From contig DGPZ01000059.1 in NCBI GenBank assembly GCA_002390675.1, forward strand, positions 30,370-86,141: a stretch of DNA of 55,772 nt, in the 5' to 3' direction. Source of the DNA: Deltaproteobacteria bacterium UBA4427. GTDB taxonomy: Bacteria; Myxococcota_A; UBA9160; UBA4427. Below are positions 9,092-16,528 of this stretch, one piece after another (position 1 is the stretch's first letter; each line of letters starts with the position of its first letter). The position numbers and the translations under genes are program-made. The notes beneath the pieces are model-generated. The model had not been told where the DNA came from, made no database searches, and was given only the letters and a program-made list of their open reading frames with translations.

Positions 9092-9175
9092 CGTAAGCTC
9101 CATTCCAAGCGCTTTCTCCGCTGTCTAGGTTAGCCTTTCCGCTTAATCAGGCGTTAGGAAAATCGGAGGAACGTG

Positions 9176-9637
9176 ATGGCTGGAAGAGACGCGTCAGGAA
9201 CTAATGGATGGACGAGAGAAGCCATGTACGCGCTCGGGATGCGTCATGCGACCCTCGAAGCCGAAGGCGATCTCGCGGGAACGATGGAGACATTGATCGC
9301 GGAACCCATTTATGAGTTCTGGCCTATCGGGCGCCGAATGGTCGGCAGTGCGGCAGTTGAGCGATACTACGAACACCTCATCGGAACCTTTATGCCGCTC
9401 CAAATCGGCTACGAAATGATCGGCGAGACACTCTCTGAACTCGCGCTCAGCCAGGAGTATATGATGGAGTTCCCGAGCGACAGAGGCGGGTCAGAGAAGT
9501 TCCGCGTCATGGGGATTCTCTACGGAGATCCGGAAACGCCCGGCAAGATGGGGGGAGAGCGGATCTGGGGTGACGAACGGATTCTGCGACACATGGTCGG
9601 CCCCATCTGGGACGAACTCGAGCGCATGGACGCCTAA
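9176..9637 (+). CDS. NTF2-like (SnoaL-type) small protein
   Basis: A 153-residue cone-shaped-fold candidate. The N-terminal helix AMYALGMRHATLEAEGDLAGTM is followed by TLIAEPIYEFWPIGRRMVG and AVERYYEHLI, the usual arrangement of a SnoaL-like domain (two helices, then strands). GGAGGA at 9165-9170 serves ATG 9176; the GTG three bases earlier is too close to it. Such proteins act as isomerases, hydrolases or ligand-binding subunits, and the sequence alone does not decide which. It stands alone, convergent with the next gene. Confidence 0.65.
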   Translation: MAGRDASGTNGWTREAMYALGMRHATLEAEGDLAGTMETLIAEPIYEFWPIGRRMVGSAAVERYYEHLIGTFMPLQIGYEMIGETLSELALSQEYMMEFPSDRGGSEKFRVMGILYGDPETPGKMGGERIWGDERILRHMVGPIWDELERMDA

Positions 9638-9660
9638 CGAAGATTAATCTGACGCGCCGG

Positions 9661-10137
9661 CTAAACTGAGACCTGCTTCGGCACGGACCGGGTCATCAAG
9701 CCGTAACTCAGCAGCGGTACTTCTAGGGCGACACCTAGGAAGGTGAGGAAGAGCACTCCACCTCGTGCGACTCGCGAGGCGAAGAATTCATCTGGTAGCA
9801 ACAGATAGAAAAACGCCACCGCCGCAGCAGTCGCAACGAATCCCGAAAGGGACATCACCACGAATTGCAGCAGGCTGTTGCCTTCCGACTCGAAGCTGAA
9901 AAGAAAAGCCGAACCAAGGTTCTCTCCGACGGAGACCTGGCTGCCCATAGCGACCGCTCCCAGGTAGTGGCTCCACTCGTGCGCCAGGTAAGCGCAGGCG
10001 AATAGCATCAAGCCAACAACCCAGCCCGTGAAGTCGGCTAGAAAGCCGACACCTGCAGAATAGGGCGCGAGCCACCACCAGAGGCCAGCAGTGGCTGCGA
10101 CAATCAGAGCATCACGCGTAAAGAAACGAATCAGCAT
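9661..10137 (-). CDS. Membrane protein with HEWSH motif, M50-like
   Basis: A 158-residue protein of about four or five membrane helices. A zinc-protease-type HExxH (H53-E54-W-S-H57) lies within the helix after LMLFACAYLA, as in site-2 protease (M50) and related membrane families. The second metal motif expected in active M50 enzymes (a D in an NPDG/LDG-like motif) is not obvious in the later helices, so proteolysis is unproven. The ATG at 10137 is preferred over upstream starts because the extra residues are basic and non-conserved in character. A stand-alone gene. Confidence 0.55.
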   Translation of the reverse strand: MLIRFFTRDALIVAATAGLWWWLAPYSAGVGFLADFTGWVVGLMLFACAYLAHEWSHYLGAVAMGSQVSVGENLGSAFLFSFESEGNSLLQFVVMSLSGFVATAAAVAFFYLLLPDEFFASRVARGGVLFLTFLGVALEVPLLSYGLMTRSVPKQVSV

Positions 10138-10270
10138 GCATGGTGTTCTAGCACGGGCGAAGAGCGGGAACCGCCTATACAAATCACGTGCTCGAAGGAT
10201 TCGAACGCATCTAGCCCGTGGCTAGCCTCGATCGGCGGAGATTGACAATAACGGGGATTCCCAAACTTCA

Positions 10271-10322
10271 ATCTGCCCGAGCGGCAAAGCCTGAAAGGCA
10301 CTGAACGCCGCTCGGGACAGAT
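10271..10322. repeat. Long inverted repeat with nested hairpin
   Basis: ATCTG-CCCGAGCGGC (10271-10285) pairs with GCCGCTCGGG-CAGAT (10307-10322) with one bulged A at 10317, giving a 15-bp stem. Inside the loop GCCT (10289-10292) pairs with AGGC (10296-10299). The right flank is AT-rich (attaaaattt). It could be a terminator-like or structured RNA element, or the core of a miniature inverted-repeat element. No target-site duplication was identified. Confidence 0.6.
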
Positions 10323-10475
10323 TAAAATTTGAACGAAAAAATCCCAATCGCCTCTCCAAGTAGTAAGAAACTATCCCGGAGATCAGCGCTTGAGATGGGG
10401 AGCCGCGGTGCGAGTGGAACGTATCCGGCGCGCACCGGCCCGCGTGGCCTTGCGTGTTGCTTGGGTTGTATCGGC

Positions 10476-10667
10476 TTACTTGCCGCCCGGTACTCGCAGA
10501 ACCAATGTTTCGCCTTGCGTGGTCGCTTCGAGATTCGACCATTCTGCCAACAAGCGGCAGCGTGTGACCTGAGCACTACCAGGTGAACCCATCTTGATCT
10601 TGAGTTCGCCCTTGGCACTATTGTTAAGGCGGTCGATGACCGCGGACCAGTCTCTTACTTTCCTCAT
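10476..10667 (-). CDS. Doubtful 63-residue small protein
   Basis: A short frame reading MRKVRDWSAVIDRLNNSAKG and ending in LVLRVPGGK. Its composition (charged helix, then strand-like segment) looks protein-like rather than like a shadow frame, and it begins just after an AT-rich promoter-like tract. There is no strong Shine-Dalgarno and no family is recognised. It could equally be a gene remnant. Confidence 0.25.
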   Translation of the reverse strand: MRKVRDWSAVIDRLNNSAKGELKIKMGSPGSAQVTRCRLLAEWSNLEATTQGETLVLRVPGGK

Positions 10668-11040
10668 AAATATAAACCTAACGATGTAAGGGGAATAAAC
10701 TAATGTCTCCCCCAGAGAATAGCCGCTGAGCTAGAAACGCCACTAATTTTGATGACAAAGTTTGAGATCAAGGTGGCCTAGCGTCCAAATTCCCTCATAG
10801 GAACAATGCTATGCGCGGATAACGAGAACAGGACACTAATCACGAGCGGACTGCCCGAGCCGCCATGCGGATCAGCAATGCCAAGCGCCATTCGGAGCCA
10901 AGTGGCTATTCGCGCACCAATCGACACACTCGGTGGCCTAATGCGACTCGCTGTCGCGCCTAAGAAGCCGAGCTTCCGAATTCTTACGATCCGTCAAATT
11001 GTGCTTAGGCGGCTAAATTCGCATCCGTCAGGAGAAATAC

Positions 11041-11095
11041 GGCGAGCCGGGAGCAAAACCAGCTCGCGGCTCGCCTAAGGCCCTTTGAAGGGCGC
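11041..11095 (-). terminator. Hairpin pair downstream of NTF2-like gene
   Basis: GGCGAGCCG (11041-11049) pairs with CGGCTCGCC (11067-11075), with an inner GAGC/GCTC pairing. A second small palindrome GCCCTT-TG-AAGGGC lies just to the right. Both fall directly after the stop of the minus-strand gene ending at 11116. No long U-tract follows on the minus strand, so intrinsic termination is plausible rather than certain. Confidence 0.45.
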
Positions 11096-11115
11096 ATTCG
11101 CTAGATCTCACCCGC

Positions 11116-11550
11116 CTAGCCATTGTCCGGGAGATAGGTCTGAAACATCTCACCGAGCTCCGCCTCATTGTGGCGTGGCACCTTGTAGAAGGTCCGAATA
11201 TTGAGATCACCGTTTTCTTCGAAGCTATAGGTTTCGATCGATAGGCCGACCTGCTCGCGTCCGTCGGACGTGAAATGGTTCTCAAGCAACCAAGCGACCT
11301 CGTTTGCGCAAACAAAGAGCGAACCTGGAACATGCCGAAAGCGGACATTTGGCTGGAACAAATCCCATGAATCTCCGCAGCAATGGTCGAAGCCGACTTT
11401 CTCCGGCGTACCAACCGGATCAAGCATCCGGACATTCCCCGGTGCCACCTTCTTATAATTCTCGATCCAAGCCTGTTTATCGCCCGCATTCCAAAGTTTT
11501 GGGTAGTTTTCAGCCCAGTTCTTGAGTTCATCGAAGGTAGGTGTAGGCAT
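11116..11550 (-). CDS. NTF2-like domain protein
   Basis: A 144-residue protein resembling SnoaL/NTF2-like enzymes: an N-terminal helix (FDELKNWAENYPKLWNAGDK), a WIENYKKVAPGNVRMLDPVG turn, then strands ending in EENGDLNIRTFYKVPRH. A cysteine pair (DHCCGDSWD) sits in the middle of the cavity-forming region. ATG 11550 is preferred since AAAGGA lies upstream; a TTG at 11574 would overlap that Shine-Dalgarno. It is unrelated in detail to the other NTF2-like protein at 9176. Function unknown. Confidence 0.6.
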   Translation of the reverse strand: MPTPTFDELKNWAENYPKLWNAGDKQAWIENYKKVAPGNVRMLDPVGTPEKVGFDHCCGDSWDLFQPNVRFRHVPGSLFVCANEVAWLLENHFTSDGREQVGLSIETYSFEENGDLNIRTFYKVPRHNEAELGEMFQTYLPDNG

Positions 11551-11703
11551 GGTCGTGTGTCCTTTTCTGGTCAAATGAGTTTATGTCGGCCCGCAAGCGC
11601 CTGGCTCGGAGCTGCCGGGTGGAGTAGTCGCGCCCTACCCGGGGACGGGTCAGCTTAAGTGCATAAGACGGGCTTCGCATGCAGGCCTAAACCCTAAGCA
11701 CGC

Positions 11704-11889
11704 TCACAGCTTTCTCGTCATAAATAGGGTCGACTCTTCACCTAGCTCGAAGCCCGATTTTTCATACAGGCGCATCGCCTCAAGCGTCAATGAAGCAACT
11801 TCCGAGGTGGTCTTCGCGGCCACGCGAGTCGGCGTCGAGAAACTCGAAAAGCCGAGCCACCTGCGCCTCCTTTTCCAGATCGGCTTCAC
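11704..11889 (-). pseudogene. Remnant of a GNAT acetyltransferase C-terminus
   Basis: The segment SLTLEAMRLYEKSGFELGEE followed by STLFMTRKL matches the last helix-strand of GNAT acetyltransferases (the usual A-x-x-LYxxxGF motif). The acetyl-CoA loop and everything N-terminal to it are missing, and the residues before it look non-native. An alternative frame through the upstream 100 bases also reads protein-like and then stops, consistent with a frameshifted decaying gene. Only the tail is readable. Confidence 0.4.
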
Positions 11890-11912
11890 GAACGGCAGCC
11901 GCGGGCACTTAG

Positions 11913-12323
11913 CTAGGCGTCCGTGTCACCGCTGTAGATGTCAAAAGCAATCACGAGCCCACGCTCGGAGAGTGCCTCGGCGATGCGCGGAGAGAGCTCG
12001 AAGCCCTCGTTGTACTGGTCTAGGAAGAGGGTGCACAAAATCGACGCAGAGTAGGTATCCGTGAGACGCGCCCATTCGTCGCTGTCATTGCTGAGGGAAG
12101 CGACGAGAACCTCGATATGTTCCTCGAGTTCGTCCCGCTCAGACAAACCACTGTCCAGGATCCACGCGCCCGTCGGCTCGACCCCATCGCCTCCGCCTTC
12201 GAGCTTGTCTCCCTTGCGATGTTGTCGCGAAGGCGGACGACCGAGCAGCGCCGAAACCTCATCGGGCTCAAGGCTGTCGCCGAAGACTCGGAGAGAAGCG
12301 CGGACGCGGGCAATCGCTGCCAT
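11913..12323 (-). CDS. DUF4279 domain protein
   Basis: A 136-residue protein with the DUF4279 pattern: RASLRVFGDSLEPDEVSALL, then RPPSRQHRKGD, a GAWILDSGL strand, a DELEEHIEVLVASL helix and a C-terminal VIAFDIYSGD strand. Members are small cytosolic proteins of unknown role, sometimes linked to immunity-protein-like folds. ATG 12323 has AAAGGA eight bases upstream, so the longer N-terminus is not used. No partner toxin is visible nearby. Confidence 0.7.
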   Translation of the reverse strand: MAAIARVRASLRVFGDSLEPDEVSALLGRPPSRQHRKGDKLEGGGDGVEPTGAWILDSGLSERDELEEHIEVLVASLSNDSDEWARLTDTYSASILCTLFLDQYNEGFELSPRIAEALSERGLVIAFDIYSGDTDA

Positions 12324-12458
12324 TCGACTCGTTCCTTTGTTGTTTCTAATGCTCAGCGCCGAACAAACGGCGACAGACACTGGCTACGCCCGCTTAGAAC
12401 CTTCAGTGCCTTCCGAAGACTTCGAGGACGACGGACTAAGCGTATCACAGCGACGAGA

Positions 12459-12794
12459 TCACTCAGCTGGTTTCCGCCTCGTCGTCTTTTTCACGCAATG
12501 CTCAAAGCAAGCGGCTCCAATCGGAATCGTGCCAGCGCGAGACAGGCAATCGAGTATGCATTCTTCAAGATTCGACAAATGCTCACATCGGTCGCCATCC
12601 CAAATGTCGTAGTCGTACCCCGAGACTTGGTGCCGCGTATCCACGACCCGATTGCAGAGCATCATTTTCTCCCCGACCGTGAAATCATTGAGTTCGTGAT
12701 ACGGAGTCTCAACTGTCCCGGCAAGCCAAGCGCCAATCCAAAAAACCAAAAAGGTTACGAAGACCGCCAAAGCGAGAGCGATTAGGAAACGCAT
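12459..12794 (-). CDS. Small membrane-anchored Cys-rich protein
   Basis: A 111-residue protein: an N-terminal hydrophobic helix (FLIALALAVFVTFLVFWIGAWL) followed by a short extracytoplasmic domain with six cysteines (in MLCNR, DRCEH, EECILDCLS, GAACFEHCVKK), which could form disulfides. It ends in a basic tail. No family is recognised. It lies immediately downstream of the DUF3859 lipoprotein on the same strand and may be co-transcribed with it. Confidence 0.55.
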   Translation of the reverse strand: MRFLIALALAVFVTFLVFWIGAWLAGTVETPYHELNDFTVGEKMMLCNRVVDTRHQVSGYDYDIWDGDRCEHLSNLEECILDCLSRAGTIPIGAACFEHCVKKTTRRKPAE

Positions 12795-12800
12795 TTCGAA

Positions 12801-13313
12801 CTAGCACCCTTCAACAAAAAAAATGGAAGACAGGATTGCTCGACCATCGGCCTGTCGCCGAATCTGAAATTCGTAGCGCCCGCTGATTTTTTCGTCCGGG
12901 TGTTCAAAATTCCAGAGCGCCCTTCCTTCGAGACTCGACTCGCGCCAACCAATTTCAGGTGTCGATCGCCGCGCGGGCGTTTCTCCTCCCCACAACTTGC
13001 TCGATGGAACGGATAATTCGGGATGCGACCAACGAAACTCGACGGGAATTTTCCCGAACCCTCCGCCGTTCACGTCGATTCGGTAGTCAACGCCAAACAT
13101 GACACCTTCCGCGCATAAGATTCTATCTGTTTGCTCGACGTGGGCCGGAAGGCCATCCCGAATTTCATATAGCCCGTATTGAACGACGGTCGCCGTGACC
13201 GTCGTCGGGTCGACCTCCGAGTGGCAACCGAGCATCAGAAAAAGACCGCATAGGCCAAGCGCAGCATGCAACTTCGCGACCCGGGTCGACCGGCACACGT
13301 TCCGCGACCTCAT
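12801..13313 (-). CDS. Lipoprotein with DUF3859-like domain
   Basis: A 170-residue lipoprotein. The basic N-terminus and hydrophobic helix end in a lipobox, LMLGC (Cys30). The mature part (VTATVVQYGLYEIRDGLP, then FRWSHPELSVPSS and GRYEFQIRRQADGRAI) resembles DUF3859, an immunoglobulin-like beta domain of unknown role. The start at 13313 is set by an ATGA overlap with the stop of the GNAT gene upstream, so translation is probably coupled. Outer-membrane or periplasmic location is inferred. Confidence 0.6.
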   Translation of the reverse strand: MRSRNVCRSTRVAKLHAALGLCGLFLMLGCHSEVDPTTVTATVVQYGLYEIRDGLPAHVEQTDRILCAEGVMFGVDYRIDVNGGGFGKIPVEFRWSHPELSVPSSKLWGGETPARRSTPEIGWRESSLEGRALWNFEHPDEKISGRYEFQIRRQADGRAILSSIFFVEGC

Positions 13314-13804
13314 AGCGCGCGCTCGAACCATGCGACGTCCCAGTAGCGACCGAACTTGAACCCGACTTCGCTGAACGTGCCGACCCGCTTGAATCCAAAT
13401 TTTTGGTGGAGTGCCAAGGAGGCCTCATTCGGGATTGCAACGCCGCCGTAGCCACGATGCACATTCTCTTCATTTTCGAGTGCCGTCAGCAAACGCTCGT
13501 AAAGCGCACTTCCTAGCCCTTTGGAGCTTGCCTCGTGTGCCAAATAGATAGAGGTCTCAACGGATCGATCATAGGCCGGCCTAACTCGGAACGTCCCGCT
13601 CGATGCGTATCCCATAACTTCCCCGCCCTCTTCGATCACAAAGAGCCTATGCGGACCACGCGGGCCGAATTTACCAAACCACGCCCGCCCGGGTTCCAGA
13701 CTCATGGGTTCGATGTCGAAGGTGATATGAGTGTGGTCGACGTAGTAGTTGTAGATGTCGAGTAGGCGCGGAAGGTCTTCGTCGCAGCCCTCTCTGATCA
13801 GCAT
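13310..13804 (-). CDS. GNAT N-acetyltransferase (phosphinothricin acetyltransferase-like)
   Basis: A 164-residue GNAT enzyme. It begins LIREGCDEDLPRLLDIYNYY, carries the acetyl-CoA-binding segment SIYLAHEASSKGLGSALYERL, and ends in LHQKFGFKRVGTFSEVGFKFG with the typical xxGF motif. Overall pattern (HITFDIEP, YASSGTFRVRPAY) is that of the Pat/Bar/MddA group that N-acetylates amino-acid-like compounds. ATG 13804 has GGGAGAG just upstream. It overlaps the following lipoprotein gene by four bases. Confidence 0.8.
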   Translation of the reverse strand: MLIREGCDEDLPRLLDIYNYYVDHTHITFDIEPMSLEPGRAWFGKFGPRGPHRLFVIEEGGEVMGYASSGTFRVRPAYDRSVETSIYLAHEASSKGLGSALYERLLTALENEENVHRGYGGVAIPNEASLALHQKFGFKRVGTFSEVGFKFGRYWDVAWFERAL

Positions 13805-13954
13805 CCACTCTCTCCCAGTTATTCTGCCTAGGAGTCTAGAACTTCTCGCCTCGGCGCTCACCGTGTGCGTCGGGAAAGTCGCGGTCGAGCGCAAAGTCGA
13901 TGCGTGCAGCATGTCGATTTACGGCAGAGTGAAGTGATTCGAATCGAGCGGGCC

Positions 13955-14518
13955 TCAGATCGGCAGATCTTCGCGGTGGAAGAGCGCCTCTAGTTCCACG
14001 CCGCGCTTGGCGAAGGCTTCTTGCGCGCCCTCTCCGCGATCCACCAAGCAAATCACGCGAGCGACCTTACCACCTGCCGCCTCAACGAGATCAAGTGCAT
14101 CTAGGGTCGAGCCTCCGGTCGTCGTCGTGTCTTCGACCAGCGCAACCGACTGACCTGGCTTGAATCCGCCCTCGACCTGCTTGCCCATTCCGTGTTTCTT
14201 CGCCTCTTTGCGGACAAAGAACCCCAGCAGGCCAACATTCGCCGGATCGTTCGCCGCCGCCGCTAATACGGCAGATACGAGCGGAACTGCACCCACCGCC
14301 ATGCCACCCACGGCGTCGATCGTCGGTCCCGACTGCAAGCGTTCGAGCACGAGCCGACCCGCGAGTGAAACACCCTTGGGCCGCATCAATGTCTGCCGCA
14401 GATCAAGATAGAAATTGCTCTTCTTGCCGCTAGCGAGGGTGACTTCCTTCCGCTCGAAGGACACATCGAGAATTAAGTTGAGCAGAGCCTGTCGGTCGGC
14501 AGGGGTGACTTGCGCCAT
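13955..14518 (-). CDS. pyrE: Orotate phosphoribosyltransferase
   Basis: A 187-residue enzyme that joins orotate and PRPP to give OMP in pyrimidine synthesis. The PRPP-binding motif VALVEDTTTTGGST is at residues 125-138; it is preceded by the flexible-loop basic cluster VRKEAKKHGMG. Length is normal for short PyrE proteins. It is a single gene, separated from pyrF (16529) by an acyl-CoA dehydrogenase and a small basic-protein gene. Confidence 0.93.
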   Translation of the reverse strand: MAQVTPADRQALLNLILDVSFERKEVTLASGKKSNFYLDLRQTLMRPKGVSLAGRLVLERLQSGPTIDAVGGMAVGAVPLVSAVLAAAANDPANVGLLGFFVRKEAKKHGMGKQVEGGFKPGQSVALVEDTTTTGGSTLDALDLVEAAGGKVARVICLVDRGEGAQEAFAKRGVELEALFHREDLPI

Positions 14519-14601
14519 CGTCGGAATCGACTCCAGATAGTGGATCGGGTGATATCAATGAGATGAGGTGAGTTCAACTATCGAGCACGCTGCACCAGCG
14601 G

Positions 14602-15780
14602 CTAAAGACTGCGGATGCCAAGCGCGAACTCGGCAACCATCTTCTGATGAAGGTCCGATGTACCTTCGCCGAATTCGAGCGCTTTCGCCTCCATCAACAG
14701 ACGACCGATTTCGTATTCGGCAGTCACTGAATAGCCACCGAAGACCGCCATGCCATCCAAGGCATTCTGCGTAGCCGCCTGGCTCGACTTGAGTTTAGCG
14801 AGCGACGACTCTAGCGAACATCGCTCAAGCCCCGCATCTTTCATACGGGCTAGACGATAGACGAGAAGTCGGGATTGCTCCGTTCGTGCCACCATATCTG
14901 CCAGTTTATTTTGAACGAGTTGAAACTCGCCGATGGGCTGACCGAAGGCTTCGCGTTCCATGGCGTAGGGCGCTGCAAGGTCGATCGCTCTTTGAGATTG
15001 CCCGACACATCGTGCTGCAACCGAAAAACGCCCCATATCGAGGGCATTGCCTAGGATTGGGAAACCCCGGCCCGCATCGCCTAACACAGCTTCATCGGGA
15101 ATAAAGCAATCTTCGAAATGGACTTCGGCCAGATTGTCCCGCTTGAGTGTACGCATCGGAAATTTGCCGATCGTCATTCCCTTCATCTCGCGAGGGTCGG
15201 CGATGAAGGCCGTTACGCCCTTATGCTTCTTGCTTCGATCGATCGAGGCGACAATAAAGAAGAGACCGGCATGCTCGGCGTGGGAAATGAAAACCTTAGT
15301 GCCATTCAGCAGATAGCCGCCTTCGACCTTCTTCGCGGTCGTCTCCATATTCCCGAGGTCTGTGCCGCCGCGCGGCTCCGTCAGACACGCGGAGCAAATG
15401 ATCTCACCGGCAGCGATGCCCGGGAGGTAGCGCTGCTTTTGCTCATCCGTACCAAACTTAAGGATCGAGCCCGCGCATAAAGAGTTCGCTACCGAGACGA
15501 CGGAGGCGACGACCCAATCAACCCGAGCGAGTTCCTCGCAGATCACGCCGTAGGTCAGAACGTCAGAGAAGGACCCCCCGTATTCCTCCGGAATCATCGG
15601 CCCCATCAAACCAAGTGCGGGCAACTTCTCAACGAGCTCCGTCGGGTATCGTTCTTCGCGTTCATACATCTCGATATGGGGCAGAATTTCGCTCTCGGCG
15701 AATTCGCGCACGGTTTTTCGAACGAGGCGCTGCTCCTCGCTCAAGTCGAAATCCATCATCCGGTCGAGAGCTGCGTTCAT
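14602..15780 (-). CDS. Acyl-CoA dehydrogenase
   Basis: A 392-residue flavoprotein of the ACAD family. Features in order are the N-terminal helix FDLSEEQRLVRKTVREFAE, the FAD/substrate signature ACLTEPRGGTDLG, the middle strand HKGVTAFIADP, and the C-terminal GGYSVTAEYEIGRLLMEAKAL with the catalytic Glu in FGEGTSD. It oxidises an acyl-CoA to the 2-enoyl-CoA, passing electrons to ETF; chain specificity cannot be read. M8 or M9 (MMDF) is an alternative start. No beta-oxidation partners are adjacent. Confidence 0.9.
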   Translation of the reverse strand: MNAALDRMMDFDLSEEQRLVRKTVREFAESEILPHIEMYEREERYPTELVEKLPALGLMGPMIPEEYGGSFSDVLTYGVICEELARVDWVVASVVSVANSLCAGSILKFGTDEQKQRYLPGIAAGEIICSACLTEPRGGTDLGNMETTAKKVEGGYLLNGTKVFISHAEHAGLFFIVASIDRSKKHKGVTAFIADPREMKGMTIGKFPMRTLKRDNLAEVHFEDCFIPDEAVLGDAGRGFPILGNALDMGRFSVAARCVGQSQRAIDLAAPYAMEREAFGQPIGEFQLVQNKLADMVARTEQSRLLVYRLARMKDAGLERCSLESSLAKLKSSQAATQNALDGMAVFGGYSVTAEYEIGRLLMEAKALEFGEGTSDLHQKMVAEFALGIRSL

Positions 15781-16244
15781 CGTGCGGGCGTTCCTTCATA
15801 AGTAAGTTCGTCGCTCCTGCGTCGACAAACAGGCTGATTTGCCGTGGACATCGTGTTAGCCCGAGTTGTAGAGGTGGCTAGATCCACGCAATCCAAGGTC
15901 GATTGCCAGATGCACGCGATCGTGCCGGCTGGATCAAATTCGTCGCTCGACCGGTGAACCGGAGATTCTGGCGAGAGCCGAACGATCTCAGGGATGACGC
16001 CCGCGTCTTTGAGCCTGCGACCACGCCGATCTTAGCCGCTCGACCGACTTGCGTCCGAAAACCATAAAAAATCGGTCGATCGGCGCCTTCTTTTCCCGAG
16101 GGGTCGTGGAAATTCGCCCCAACGTCCCCTAAATTCCTCGGCCCTCGCGCAACACCCCCCGCGCGATCCATCCAATATTTCGACGCTCAAAGCCGACCCG
16201 GGCATTCGCCACGGGCAGATGCTGCGAGCGAGAGGCAATCCCCG
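15781..16244. other. Intergenic region with an inverted repeat
   Basis: This gap lies between divergent transcripts: the acyl-CoA dehydrogenase leftward and the small basic protein rightward. An inverted repeat, CGACCGA (16041-16047) and TCGGTCG (16072-16078), surrounds an AT-rich 24-base centre, suggesting an operator or promoter. No gene is supported. Confidence 0.4.
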
Positions 16245-16376
16245 ATGAGTGCAGCCAAAAAATCTCGCGGCCATATCAAGCGCAACAAGAGCAGCCGCTA
16301 CCGCGCCAAGCTGAAGGCCAAGCATCGCCGAGTCCGCAAACGAGTGACCGGCGGCGAGCGCAAGTACTACCGCTGA
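16245..16376 (+). CDS. Very small, highly basic protein (43 residues)
   Basis: A 43-codon frame starting MSAAKKSRGHIKRNKSSRYR and ending ERKYYR. Roughly half the residues are Lys, Arg or His, with almost no acidic residues. GAGG at 16231-16234 lies nine bases before the ATG. The composition is that of a ribosome-associated or nucleic-acid-binding protein (compare bS22/THX/COX24-type small basic proteins), but I do not recognise a specific family. A hairpin pair immediately follows the stop, consistent with a free-standing transcription unit. Too short for ordinary gene callers. Confidence 0.6.
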   Translation: MSAAKKSRGHIKRNKSSRYRAKLKAKHRRVRKRVTGGERKYYR

Positions 16377-16382
16377 GCCCTG

Positions 16383-16448
16383 TTTTGCGGGTGCTTGCGC
16401 ACCCTGGGCTCTCGCTTTTGCGGGTGCATGCGCACCGTGGGCCGCAGG
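16383..16448 (+). terminator. Tandem 33-bp repeat of two hairpins
   Basis: Two tandem copies (16383-16415, 16416-16448) each begin TTTTGCGGGTGC and form a stem-loop. In copy 1 GGGTGC (16389-16394) pairs with GCACCC (16399-16404) around TTGC. In copy 2 GGTGC/GCACC pairs around ATGC. They follow the small basic-protein stop and face the end of pyrF, so a terminator role is likely. The copies differ at compensating and loop positions. Confidence 0.55.
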
Positions 16449-16528
16449 CGCTTTCGGCTTAGCCGCGGGCGCCGGCTTGGAGATAACTGCGTTCGCAGCT
16501 CGGCGTTTCCGTGGGGGGACGACTAGCG

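Larger units (their letters stand above)
10138..11115. other. Gene-poor stretch with hairpins and one doubtful small ORF
   Basis: Nearly 1 kb with no convincing large gene on either strand. It contains a long interrupted inverted repeat (10271-10322), one possible 63-residue minus-strand ORF (10476-10667) and a paired hairpin at 11041-11095. The stretch is more AT-rich around 10660-10720 than its surroundings, as expected of promoter or decayed DNA. Nothing resembling a tRNA was found by eye. Confidence 0.5.

Noticed and set aside
10806..11078. 90-codon plus-strand frame
   Set aside because: No ribosome-binding site, low-complexity mixture of residues and no family resemblance; treated as non-coding.
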